DNA of 64,000 nucleotides from Sorghum bicolor. Lineage: Eukaryota > Streptophyta > Magnoliopsida > Poales > Poaceae. The stretch's first letter is position 1, and each line of letters opens with the position of its first letter. A program made the translations under genes and the position numbers. Positions 10,272-21,191 of the stretch are shown here, piece by piece. Under the pieces are notes generated by a model. The model did no database searches. It was not told where the DNA came from and was given only the letters and a program-made list of their open reading frames with translations. The stretch lies in assembly GCF_000003195.3 (NCBI RefSeq), contig NC_012879.2, positions 22,540,844 through 22,604,843 on the forward strand, in the 5' to 3' direction.

Positions 10272-13129
10272 CTACTGCTCGGGCTGATCACCCGCTTGGC
10301 CTTGCTGCCCGGACGAAGGGGTCGGGGCCACCGGCGCTTCGCTGGTCGAGACCGCAGGCGTCGACCGCCCACCTCCCGCAATAGACGCACCAGACAGCTC
10401 CCTGGCCGACCTGTCTGAGCCCGGCTGGTCGGGGAGAGTGGCCGTTCCACATAGATTGATGTCGCCGATCACCGTTGACGACAAGTCCAGCAGACCACCC
10501 CGAATCTCGTCCGCTTCCTACGGGCCGACCTCCTTGGGATACCCCTTCTCCAGCCTGGTCAAGTCGACCAGGGGGTAGTGGGCGTGCACCATGCTAAGGA
10601 TATGCGCGCCAGCAAACTCCCCGACGTCCTTCACGAACTGCTGGAGCTACTCCCACACCCGTTGCGCCTTTTCAACTGGCGTCAATTTCGGCGCGCGGGG
10701 CTGGCTCTCCGGGAGCTCGGGACTGATCAAGTCCAGGACCGGGGCCACTCCTTTCCAAATCCTGCAACAGTTCACCTTCCAGGAGTCCCGATCCTTGACC
10801 AGCTCGTCCAAGTGCTTCTTGGCGTTCACCTTGAGCACTGAAAATCAAGGAAGATGTTAGTCTCAGCGTATCAAAAAGAGCGAGAAGTGGCAAATAATGG
10901 GGGCGGCGCGTAATACCAGACAACTCCCGGTCCCTCCGGCCCAGCTCCTCCCCTGCTCGGTGCCCGGCCTCCAGCGCCCCGGCAAGCTCTTGGCTGAGCT
11001 GCTCTTTCTCTTGCCGAAGGCGCGCGACCTCCTCCTCTAAGCCTACATGAATAATCCCCGGGTCAGCAAAGTCAACCAACGCGGTTACATACAGCCGCCT
11101 AGAAGTACGAGACTGACCTTCTCGCTGCCGATACTGGTCGGCTAAGCGTCGAGCCAGCTCGAGACGGTGCTCTTCCTGAGCGTTCATCTCAGCCACCTTC
11201 TCTCCGACCTCCGACCGCAGCCGGTCCACCTCTGCAGACAGGGCCTTGTTCTCGGCCACAATACCTTCTATTTGGTCGAAGCACCTCTTTCGGTACTTCG
11301 CCGTTTTCATTGCGCCCTGCAAAGAAGAACATGCGTCGACCCATTAAGATAACACAAAAAGTGCCAAGCAGCGCAAAGGATCACTTACCATGACTTCATC
11401 CACGAGACGCTTGGCCGCACGCTCCACCCTGTCGGCCTCCTCCGTCTCCGCGAGCTCCTCATGCCCGATGAAGTGGTCCCCGCGTTGGCGCCACACGTAT
11501 ACGTGCTGGCGACCATCACGGAGGCGACCTTCAATTTCCTCCACCTCGTCGTCTGCAGGCTAGTCTGTGGTCTGCGGCGCCGCGTCCTTAGCAGCACAAG
11601 CCGGCTCGGCCACCCCCTGGCCGGCGGCGTGGTCGGGGTTGACGTCCAACGCTGCGCTAAAGAACAAAGCAGCATTTCCAGCAAAAAAAAAATTGCCAAA
11701 GAACGTAAGTCGAACACTTACAGGTCTGATCGGCGATGGGCCGCAGTGAACCTCCTCCTAGCCCTACCGGTCGGCACCTGCGCCCCCGTTTCCGTAACGC
11801 GTGGCACCGGAGGTTCGCTGGCCACCCGATCAGTAGTGGCCGGTGCACTGTCCGGACGGCTACGAGGCCTTCGGACCAGCGACGGCGCGGCCTCCTCCTC
11901 GTCGTCGTCGGTGATCCAGACGAGCCGACGACGCTTTGGCGCCTGGCTGCTCTCTACTAGCAGCGTCGGTGTAGGCAAAGGATCCGCCGCCATTGGCCTT
12001 TTCCCCGCCACTCTCTCCTCGGTGGTCGGGACGGGCCGGACCTGCTCTTCCTCACTGCTGGTGTAACGAGTACACCGAGCAGCGTCTTCCTCCGGCGGAT
12101 CTTCTCCCACAGGATTCTCCATTCCACATGCCAGTGACACGTACACCGTGCACCGGTCAACATCTCCGATCTGCAAAAGTAACAAAGATAAGTCAGCAGC
12201 AGATAATAACGGATGCTAAAGTGAAATAATCAGTAAGATACCTTAGGTGCCGGTCGCCCTAACTTGAAGGCTTGCACCCGATCACTACCACGGACGAAGC
12301 CTCCATCCGCAAAGTTGAACAGCTCGTTCAGCAGTTGTTGCACTTCTGACTTCTCCAAGACCTCAGGACGCATCCTGGTCGGCTCCACGCTTCCGGCATA
12401 CTCGTACGCCGAGTGCACCCTCTTCTGGCAAGGCATCACCTGGCGACAAATAAAGTTGCCGACCACGCCTAGCCCGTCCAAGCGCGACCAGTCGATCAGC
12501 TTCATCAGGTCCGCCACTTGACCGTCGAACTCTGGGCGATCGGTCCAGCTTACCCTCTTCTCGGGGATGTACCCCACGTCGCAGAACGTGGAGCTGCCCG
12601 GTTCTTCCCTGATATAGAACCACTTCCTGTACCATTCGGTTAGGGAAGTGTTCCATGGACAGTGTAGATAACGGTTCTTCATCCCGTCGCGAAGGTTGAG
12701 GTATACTCCACCTGCAACCTTGGAGCCTCCAACTGCTCCCTTCTTTCTTAAACAAAAAAGATAGGGAAAGAGATCGAAGTGGGGTTCTATGCCAACATAG
12801 GCCTCGCACAAATGGATAAAAGTGGAAATAAGAAGGATTGAGTTCGGATGTAGATTGCAAATCTCGATCTCGTAATACAAAAGAAGACCCTGAAGAAAAG
12901 GATGAATAGGAAACCCAAAACCCCTCTTAACGAAGTCCTCGAACACTACGATCTCACCGGCACGGGGGTCGGGGAAGCTCTCCCCCTCCGGCGCTCTCCA
13001 GCCGCCGAGCTCCGGGCTGTGCAATAGCCCCATATCGACGAGGTCACCGAGAGACTTCGCGGTGCTGCGGGACTTCTTCCACTCCTTGGCCATCAGCTCG
13101 GCCCTCTTCTTCGAGTCGCTCTTCGCCAT
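10272..13129 (-). pseudogene. Six-exon antisense accessory gene of the Tat element
   Basis: Exons on the minus strand, in order: 13129-12242, 12170-11722, 11656-11389, 11316-11118, 11042-10917, 10837-10272. All five introns are GT-AG (donors GTATCT, GTAAGTG, GTAAGTG, GTCAGTC, GTATTAC) and all phases fit, giving about 831 codons. Exon 1 starts MAKSDSKKRAELMAKEWKKS and looks like the 'putative gypsy-type transposon' domain (Transposase_28, PF04195) known from antisense ORFs of Tat elements. Exon 2 is acidic with a nuclear-signal-like PKRRRL. Exons 3-5 form Glu/Arg-rich coiled coils. Three in-frame TAG codons (11560-11562, 10647-10649, 10518-10520) break it. Its function in the element is not established. 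It is separated from integrase by a short gap and transcribed toward it. Confidence 0.8.
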
Positions 13130-13240
13130 TGGAGGTGCGGGAGTGACTTTGCGCTAGGAAGGTGTAGGTGATTGAAGGAGGCAAGAGCGGAAGGCTTGAA
13201 GGCAATGGCAGGGTAAGCAGTGCAGGGGTAACCGTCGAGA

Positions 13241-13250
13241 TCTTATAAAC
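13241..13250 (-). promoter_or_regulatory. TATA-like box upstream of the antisense gene
   Basis: The minus strand reads GTTTATAAGA about 115 bp before the ATG at 13129. This suits a separate promoter for the antisense gene. It is supported by position and motif only. Confidence 0.4.
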
Positions 13251-13537
13251 CACAACTTCACCCCTCCCACTTCCCGCATTCTTGGGAAGTGGGCGGGCCA
13301 TACGGCGGACGCGGCGCTTCGGTTTTCAATGATTATTGGAAATTAATGTGGCAGAGTTTTCATACAAATTGATGGTTTTCTTTTCTCAAACCGCGCAAAA
13401 GGCGGCTGCACAGTTGCCAGGCGCAACTTTTCATGCAGCCATCTGACATCCCGTCAGGAGGTCTTGTCACGTCAACATTTATGTGGTAAAATTTTTCAAA
13501 ACAAGCATACAAAAATGGTAGAGAATCAACAATCTGA

Positions 13538-13925
13538 GGACTGCACCGACCACTGAGCACTTGATGCTCGGGGACTGGTCGCCCAGTCTATCAACTCGGA
13601 ACCTCAAGGACTACACCGACCACCGAGCACTTGATGCTCGGGGACTGGTCGCCCAGTCTATAAAATCGGAAATTCAAGGACTGCACCGACCACCGAGCAC
13701 TTAATGCTCGGGGACTGGTCGCCCAGTCTATCACTCGGAACTTCAAGGAATGCAACGACCATCGAGCACTTGATGCTCGCGGACTCGTCGTCAAATTTGT
13801 TGGGACTGTACCGACCACCAAGCGCTTGATGCTCGGGGACTGGTCGCCTAGTCTATTAGTTCGGGAATCAGCGGGCCGTATCGATCTCCGAGCATTGTAC
13901 ATCCGGGGACTGGTTGATCAGCTCG
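13538..13925 (+). repeat. 70-bp tandem repeat in the Tat 3' region
   Basis: Units begin GGACTGCACCGACCAC at 13538, 13608, 13678 and 13747 (periods 70, 70, 69) and then decay through two more degenerate units. Each contains GAGCACTTGATGCTCGGGGACTGG, which holds a short inverted pair (GAGCA/TGCTC). Such arrays just before the 3' LTR are common in Tat elements. Confidence 0.85.
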
Positions 13926-14453
13926 TCAAATTGATAAGTCTATTCGATGGTAAATAAGCATGAGATGCTTGGGGACTGGATAATTTTAATTTTTTAGACC
14001 TTGCTACAAGGCTCATACTTCGCCTTCCAGCAAGCTCGGGGACTACATCGGTACGATGCATCTGGCGATGCATCTCAGTTTCAAAACTACTTTGGGAAAT
14101 TTTCTTTTGACCCTGGCACCACGTGCCTACGTCACCTACTACCAGGCTCCAGGACTAAGTGGGCACACTTCACCTTGCGGTGAACTTGCTTGCTTTTTTG
14201 AGGACTGTACTTTTCAGAAAAGTAAAGTGGGCACACTTCACCGAAAAAGAAATATTTTTTCTCAAGAGCACCATGCATTCTTCAAACAATTGACTTCTTC
14301 GATGATGATTTTGATCAAATATCTTTAGATTTGGTCAAAACACCGTTGCAATCGCTTGGGCGATTTTCATGTTGATTGAAGACGTCAAGCTTCACTGGTC
14401 GAAGAAGCTCAAGACAGCGTGTTACTCCACAATACATGGTGCTCGGGACTAGC
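13926..14453. other. Spacer between tandem repeats and the 3' LTR
   Basis: No gene. It holds two near-identical phrases, GTGGGCACACTTCACC, near 14158 and 14227, and ends GGTGCTCGGGACTAGC immediately before the LTR. The purine tract expected there is weak. Confidence 0.4.
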
Positions 14454-14913
14454 TGTGGGGGTATAAACCCCTATACCCTTGCGGCCAGATTTGGGCCAGG
14501 AGGCTTGGCCCATTACGAGACAAGCTCAAAGTTTGATCCGACAGCTTGGTGTTTCGCGCAAGGAAACAAGACGTGGAGATCAAGCAGGATTCTAGTCGGT
14601 TAGAATAGGAATTGATATCGAACTATCTATGGCAATTGTAACCGACTAGGATTAGTTTCCAGATCTGTAACCCTGCCCTCTGGACTATATAAGGAGAGGC
14701 AAGGGACCCCCCTAGGATATCATATTCTCTCAACACAAATCAATACAATCAGACGCAGGACATAGGTATTACGCCAACTCGGCGGCCGAACCTGGATAAA
14801 AAGCTTGTCTGTGTCTTGCGTCACCATCGAGTTCGTAGTTTGCGCACCGTCTACCGATAAACTACTACCGTGGGTATACCCCAAGGTAGACTGCCGACCA
14901 GCTTTCGTCGACA
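14454..14913 (+). repeat. 3' LTR of the Tat element
   Basis: 460 bp, same length as the 5' LTR with no indels and nine base differences. It is followed by GCAAC, the right target-site copy. Confidence 0.95.
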
Positions 14914-14918
14914 GCAAC

Positions 14919-16328
14919 ATTTTAGCTCATATGATTAGGAGTGTGGGATCACAAAGGTGGAAGGACTAAACATGTTGAATCGATTGGGTTGGTTAATCTA
15001 GAGTTGTAAATCATACATGTTTGTCTCTTTTATTCTTGTGAACGCCAGAACCAAGGAGAACCTTATAAAAGTGATAGTCAAGTACCTTAAGATGTTACCT
15101 TACTTGAAGAGTGGTGGTACAGTATCATCTTATGGAAGCTTTCCTTTCTTAGCGGTTATGCATCATGTTTGTGGCACCCTCCATAGATCATCTCTTGTGA
15201 GCTATGCCTTCCTTGTGTAAATTGTTAAACTTCATGTGTGTCTCTCTTTGTGTCCAATGTGAGTTTATCTCAGGACTTCTCAGGTCGATATTGAAAGTTT
15301 TCCTGTAGGGGTTAGTCCAACAAAATATCCAATATCTACTATAGCATACTATTGGCTCAAAAATCAACCTAGACACCATGTCTAATTTGATTTAGGAGGG
15401 CATTTTAACCTAAGCATAATGCTTAATTTAAACTCTCTTGGAAGTAAGATCATCAGCCCTAAACTGAGCACCATGCTTAATTAAGAGATAAATGAAACTA
15501 CTCCAAACCTAGACATATACTAAAGCAAATAAAGGTACCATGAGAGCATTTATAGAGATCTACTCAAGTGGAGATGAAGTAGTGTGATTAGTATTTAACA
15601 AATTGAGCATGTCTCAAAGGTAGGGACAACCAACATAGCAACATGGCAAAGGATGTTTTTATGTAAAGTACTCCCCAAGCTTGAATTTTGCAAAATTCAA
15701 GTTTGGATGAATTTAATTCAATGTTGTATGATGATTGGTTGGACATACCTTGTGCTTGTCATTCATCCGATCTTCTTGCTCCAATCCTGGAAAGGTTAGT
15801 GACAAGAATACCCGAAGGAATATTTTTACAATTATCCTTATATGCTCAATACACAAGGTAATGTTGCAAATAATTAAAAGCTCATGTTACAATCTGATCA
15901 GTGCTTGTTTTAGGACACTAAGCTTGTCCTTGGGAAACCATCAATTTATGTCGGCGAAGTGGTTTCCCCTCCAACGCTGACTTATATCAAGATCAACTCA
16001 ACGAGATCTGCAATATTTATTATGGATATATGCATCGACAACCGCCCTTTTAAAGTTTTTATAAATAGAAAGGATGAGGGGGTTAGAGATCTCGAATGTG
16101 GTGATGTTGGAAAAACCAATGGATTGGGAAAATGTTGCATATGAGCATGGAGCAAATGAAGTGGCTATGAAATAAATTCCATACTCATTAATGCTTAGAG
16201 TGAAATCCATGTGGTGTGGTGAAAATGGTAAGGTGAATGTGGTAAAAAAGGAAAAGAAAAAGGATACACGGACGACTTGGTTCGAAACTAGCACAGCTAC
16301 CGTTCCCCGGCAACGACGCCAGAAAGCT
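14919..16328 (-). other. 5' internal (leader) region of Athila-type copy 3
   Basis: No credible gene. The minus strand reads away from the 5' LTR at 16329. The primer-site-like sequence sits at about 16302-16321 (plus-strand text TTCCCCGGCAACGACGCC). A gag ORF, expected here in an intact copy, is absent. Confidence 0.5.
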
Positions 16329-16991
16329 TGTTGGGTATTTTAAACGCAAACAGAAAAATCCACAAGCGCACGGATACCGATGTAGCCTTCACCCAGGAGT
16401 ATTCCAGAGTATCGATTTTCCACAAGGAACGTGAGTGTACTAATTAAGAATCAAGATCGCCAAAGGATAACTATATAATTGTTTTTGGTGGGAAGAGAGG
16501 AAGTTTCCTGAGAGTTCTCTAGTTGATCTAAGAATCAAGAATTACTTCAAGATTATCTATATCGGGACATCAGAGCACTAACCACAGAAAGAGATGAGAA
16601 GGGGGCTAGGAAGGTCTGAGTACGGTCCTACAAACACCGATCCAAACATGGTGGAATACGTCGACCGTTAGGGCTGTCACTACCCTAAGGCTACCACAAC
16701 AATCTACAGGATTGGGTGCAATTCCAGGTAATCGCAAGACTAAACACCACGTCTAATCTATTAATTACTACTCTAGCGTTATAAAGACTAGAGCACTTGA
16801 TGCAAGCGGGAATCCAATAAATAACTTGAATGTAAATAAAAATAATTAGAGAACTCAGGAATTATGAATTGAAGAACCTGGAGAACGATGAAGAACGAAC
16901 CAGTTGCTGCAAAAGTACAATGTTGAGGAAGATCCGACAGATCCGGCTCCTCCTCCGTTCTCCTCTTCTCTCTCCCTATTTTCTAGATTAC

Positions 16992-17093
16992 AACTAGAAC
17001 TAACTAGAACTAGAACTAGAGGAACTAGAACTAGAACTAGATGAACTAGAACTAGATCTAGATGAACTAGAGGTAGAACTAGAAGAACTAGAG
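16992..17093. repeat. Degenerate (GAACTA)n repeat in the LTR
   Basis: Runs of AACTAGAACTAG and variants such as GATGAACTAG for about 100 bp. It is absent from the other Athila LTRs here, so it is a local expansion in this copy. Confidence 0.75.
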
Positions 17094-17304
17094 GGATCCT
17101 CTCTACTTGGATGAAGAATTGAAACCCTAACTTTGATTCTGTAGAAGAGGTATGATCTCTAGGGGCCAGGGGGTCTGGTTTTATAGTCCGTTCAAGTGAA
17201 TCTGGGCCGTTGGATCAAACTGACATTGATTGAACGGTTATCCTTGATCCTTTAGGTCGGTGGAGCAATATCCCGAAAGAGAGTCCTGATTGGACTCTGG
17301 TTGA

Positions 17305-17337
17305 GGGCGGGTGCCCAGGAGTGGAGGGCGGGCGCCC
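17305..17337. promoter_or_regulatory. Paired GC motif in LTR of copy 3
   Basis: GGGCGGGTGCCC at 17305-17316 and GGGCGGGCGCCC at 17326-17337, start to start 21 bp. The same pair and spacing occur in the other Athila LTRs here. Confidence 0.6.
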
Positions 17338-17607
17338 TGTCCCTGAGTCTCCTCGTCCTCCGCTTCGGTCCCGTGGCTTCTGGAGTCTTCTAGATGATAG
17401 AAAATTGTGCGGCATGTTAATATCTCTATGTAAACCCGACGTGTGGGCCTTTCTTCCGTATTTCCTGATAACCCCCTGCAGAAATAGACAAACACCAAAA
17501 CTCGTGGAATTCTGTCAGATAAAACCCTAAGGCTGGGTGTTGGTTGCATTTGGATCCTTTTCCATGATTAGTTGATGGTTAAGTGTGAGCATTAAGGACC
17601 GTCAACA

Positions 17608-19941
17608 GTATCCCTCTCTTGCTGAAGATTCTTCAGTGCATCGGGCAGTCGGCTTTCCTCCTATCGAGCCTGGGTCAAAGACTCTCCCACTTGTTTAAGT
17701 TCAGCAAGCAAGGCTTCTCTGCTTGCCGATAGATCAGAGATTTTCTGTTTTAGTTCAACACCCGAGGACTACAAAGTACCGATGCTCTTGTGTTTCTCAT
17801 CGGCAGCACGCTTCATTTGTAGCATCCCCTCCTTGAGTTAGGCATGGGCGGCTCTATCGGCAAGACGTTGAACGGCCATCTGGTATTGAAGCTGGCGGCT
17901 CTCCAGGTGGGTGGCTTGAAAGAGTATTTCTTCAGCATCGGCAGGGATATGACCGTGAAGAGCCTTGAAGATAGCTTTAGCTGGATCGGAATCGTCCACT
18001 AGCTAGGCTGTGTCCTACTGCAGCAGAGCCAGGAAATCTTCTAGCTTGGACTTGACTTCTGCTGATGCGATTCCAAGTGCCATTGAAGAGCTTGCCTCTT
18101 CACCATCGTCATCAGAAATGTTGATGGCAAAGGAGAACAAGCTATCAGGAGAGTCTTGTTCCTGAAAGCAAGGGAGAGTGGTTGATCAGCATAGGATGCC
18201 GATAATATAAAGTCTAATGAATCGGGTGACTTACTTGTTTTAGAGCAACGCTTGTATCTAGCATGGAGATGGAGCTTGCACTATAATTTGACCGACTGGA
18301 GTTGCCGATGTTATATCCTCAACTGAAAATTACCAAGAATGATGATGGTACTTATAAAAAGTCATCGGTAATAATTTTGTGATCGGTATTTTACCTGAGG
18401 AGGGATAGCAACTGTTTGATCAGGGGGAACGGCCGATGATGTGCCCAGATCGATTGGGTCGGTGATCTATTCAAACACATCGGCTGGGTCTACTTGCATC
18501 TGGGGCACTGATTGAGGAGGAGAAGGTGCTGCTTGGATCTGGGGTGCTGGATGAGGTGGAGAAGATGGTGCTGTCTTTTGCCGCTTTGGCTGAGTCTTGG
18601 TGCTTTTTGGGGCTTTCCCCTAAGGTGGAGCTTGACCAGACTGGGGGGCATCAGCACCCGATGATTGAGTGCTTTTGGTCTTTGCCGATGCGCTGGTCCG
18701 CTGTCACAAAAATCAAAGTTTTATGGGTTAGATATAAAAGCAGAGAAATATTGCTGAGAATACAATGCTTGGCACAAGACAAAGTTACCAATGATGTTCC
18801 AGTCGTAGCCGATACACCCTGAAAGAATAGTGTGAATATGAGATGAAATTGGCATGATAAAAGGAAAATTTGAAGATTTTACCTTGAAGGCTTGAGCCAG
18901 CGTGGCGGCAGCTACTGATAGGGAAGTTTTTGACCATTTGGTGGTCTTCTTGAAGCGGATGTTTCGGTGCATCAGGACTGCTAAGCTCGGGGCGTTGTGA
19001 CCGATCGGAGAGACTGGACATGATGGGAGAAGGTCGATCGGCCTCCCACTTCTGCTTACTATCGGTGCTGGGTCATCAACCTGTTAAAATAAAAAGGGTA
19101 AGTTACCGATAAAGTTAAAGTTAACAAAAGGACTGAAGTATCAGGAAGGGACTTACCACATCGTCGAGGACTTCATGCTCGGGATCGATCATGTTGCGGT
19201 ACATGTGAACCAATACCTTGAACAGATGCTCTTTCCATTCTTCCCACCACTGTTTGTATGACTGAGTGATGAAAAGGGCTGGAACCCAAGCCGATAGATC
19301 AATATCTGTTGTATCGGCATCTGGTTGGAGCTGAGCTATTCCGATCCACTCAAGTCCACTGGTTATTACCTCCCTCAGCTTAACCACATCGGCATAACAA
19401 AGTTTAATCGGTAGCTGACCAAAAGCCAGCTGACGAGCTAGTGTCGATGGGTTGTAGAACTCGTAGGTTGTGTTCGTGTTCTTTCCGCTGCCGAAGTTGT
19501 TTACTCTGATTGCTCTTGGGGTAATGATTGCCATCATCAGATCATTGTCCTTGTTAAGAATGTCATCGGCAGGGTGGAAAGTGAGTGGGAATCTAGACTC
19601 TGCATCTTCGTAGGGCATCCAGGCTCGCTGATCTTTGGAAAGTCCATCATACAGTGTTTGAAAGAATCGACCGATCTAGTTCTCATTTGCATCAGTACCA
19701 GGGAGAACTATGATGGCTTCGCCGTAATTGAGGGGCGAGCGTGTCGCCGATTCGTCCTCTACTAGTTCATAATCCTTGGCAATATCTCGTGGGAACCGCT
19801 GTGCGAAGAAATCCCACTGAAGGCGCTTGTGCATATGGGCATTGAGCCACATGTTAATAAACCACCAAGGACCTCCCAGGTTGCCGATGGGTTCACCCAG
19901 CAGAAGTTTCTCGGTTCCTTGGTGGAGGAGGTGATAGACAG
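17608..19941 (-). pseudogene. Fragment of a second antisense retroelement gene (plant-mobile-domain-like)
   Basis: Minus-strand coding text starts at the break at 19941. It reads GGPWWFINMWLNAHMHKRLQ, then an in-frame TAG near 19677, then PYEDAESRFPLTFHPADD and STLARQLAFGQLPIKLCYAD, ending at a GTAAGTCCC donor near 19158. A further exon (about 19080-18884) starts VDDPAPIVSRSG after a TTTTAACAG acceptor. Between 18170 and 17620 the minus strand gives Glu/Leu-rich coiled-coil-like text. This layout, a globular first exon followed by coiled-coil exons, resembles the antisense genes of Tat-type elements. The first exon looks like the plant mobile domain group, but I am not certain. It is truncated on both sides, by 19942 and by the Athila LTR at 17607. 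Confidence 0.5.
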
Positions 19942-21191
19942 TGTAACAGAACCGCCCAATTTACAAGAGATCAACTATGAAAAACTCCCACCAAAGCAGT
20001 TGCTTTAACATAATCGAACTCTCATAAACCCGGTAGTCCGTGAAATCACGAGAGATTTCAAACCAACCATCATACAAGCCAAGATCGTAGTGATTCAACA
20101 TAACAAGTCACATGTTAAATCCATTTTACAAGTAGTTTGATATACATCGGAGCTCAATATGGTTATTACAACTTGAGTTGAAAAGTAGCGGAAGCGAAGT
20201 AATTTGAAACTAGTATTTCCCTTATTTCAAATACATGCCAGTATCTAGGTCAACTCCAACAAAAGCAACATAGATGAGGTAACTAAGAAGGATCATGCCC
20301 ACGATCTTACTCCTCTATTATGGTAGGAGTCATCCAAGTCTTGCAGTAGCCTTGATACATCACAACCTGCAACAAGTGGGAATAAACCCTGAGTACAAGA
20401 AAGTACTTAGCTAGACTTACCCATCATAAACCAGAAATAATATGACACCAAGGAGTATGCAAGGCTTTATTGGTGGGCTAGCTTGACAACACTTTTTGCA
20501 TAAAAAGCTTAAGTTATAGGTAAGTAACTTATTAGGTATTTTAGCTCAAGTTAATAATCATTAACCTGTCATCTCGATTAGCACCTGTACTAAAGCAATC
20601 ACTTGATTAAGATACAACAATAGTACCCATATTCGATGTGGCATTTCCAACATTATCATCATACCATAACCATCCAAGTGTTCCATAAACATTACTACGA
20701 TGACGGGGCTCAAGTCAAGTGCTCACTATCCAGGAGCGATGGCGATTCGAATCGATTTCTGACCAGCTGGCGAGTTTATTCCCCACACAAACCACACTCA
20801 CTGATCAAGTGAGCTACAGGTCACCATATTACACTATCCAGGACCAATTCGCGGGTTCGACAGGGACCGCCCGTACCCGAGGACCGTTCCGGCAACCGAG
20901 GTATCCAAGGTATACCAAGGTTGCGCGCCACGCCCTCATCGTTCTCCTCAACCATCACCAATACAACGCGTACATCGGGTCGATTCTCGGCCCGGATAGT
21001 GTTCAGGCTTCATGGTCGGAACGACTTATCCTTCCAGCTAAGTGTGGGGCATGCGTTCAACATGACAAGAGGGCCGTCAACGATCGGTCCTTAATCGACA
21101 CAGGCGGGGATAGATAGGCACCCAAGACCTCCATGTCTTGTTACTTCTCTATCATCGTCCCGCCCGGTCTCCAATTATTCATCCTCATCAC
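19942..21191. mobile_element. LTR-like segment of an unclassified retrotransposon
   Basis: Starts TGTAACAGAACCGCCCAATT directly inside the antisense gene fragment and runs to the Athila LTR at 21192 without a gene. The phrase CCCTGAGTACAAGAAAGTAC and the overall makeup fit long LTRs of grass Ty3 elements. No second LTR or coding region is attached, so it is a solo or truncated LTR. The open frame at 20719-21117 has no family resemblance. Confidence 0.4.

Larger units (their letters stand above)
3117..14913 (+). mobile_element. Full-length Tat-lineage Ty3/gypsy retrotransposon
   Basis: An 11.8-kb element bounded by two 460-bp LTRs beginning TGTGGGGG and ending GTCGACA. The LTRs align without gaps and differ at 9 sites by my count (about 2%), which points to a young insertion. 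Internal order is primer site, gag-protease, reverse transcriptase, RNase H, integrase, antisense gene, 70-bp tandem repeats, 3' LTR. The RT motif YVDDVVVK, the long 3' region and the antisense ORF are typical of the Tat branch (Grande, RIRE2 and relatives). Several nonsense codons and one frameshift in pol mean it is no longer autonomous. Left and right target duplications are GCAAA and GCAAC. Confidence 0.93.
1..17607 (-). mobile_element. Athila-type Ty3 retrotransposon remnant, copy 3 (interrupted)
   Basis: Minus-strand element whose 5' LTR is 16329-17607; its 3' LTR would lie left of the window. Positions 85-240 match the stretch between the 3' ORF and the 3' LTR of the two other Athila-type copies (around 22840-22980 and 48860-48990), sharing the pattern of a GGTACCCC-like run followed by CGGACACTTGTCC. 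A primer-site-like sequence lies just inside the LTR. Protease remnants are at about 1541-2740. I find no gag, reverse transcriptase, RNase H or integrase in 1-3116 or 14914-16328, so this copy is internally deleted or non-autonomous. It is split by the Tat element 3117-14913. The lineage call rests on its similarity to the better preserved copy at 47173-56498. Confidence 0.7.
16329..17607 (-). repeat. 5' LTR of Athila-type copy 3
   Basis: Plus-strand text begins TGTTGGGTATTTTAAACGCAA and ends GGACCGTCAACA. It aligns with the LTRs at 21192, 47173 and 55278 through blocks such as CACAAGCGCACGGATA and GGGCGGGCGCCC, but is clearly more diverged. A TATA-like ACTATAAAAC on the minus strand lies near 17179-17188, about 120 bp downstream of the GC motif pair. 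Confidence 0.8.

Noticed and set aside
13538..13925. CRISPR-like direct repeats
   Set aside because: Units are contiguous 70-mers without unique spacers, in plant retrotransposon DNA.
20719..21117. 132-residue frame in the LTR-like segment
   Set aside because: It lies wholly in sequence that looks like an LTR, has no recognised domain, and is bounded by an Athila LTR.
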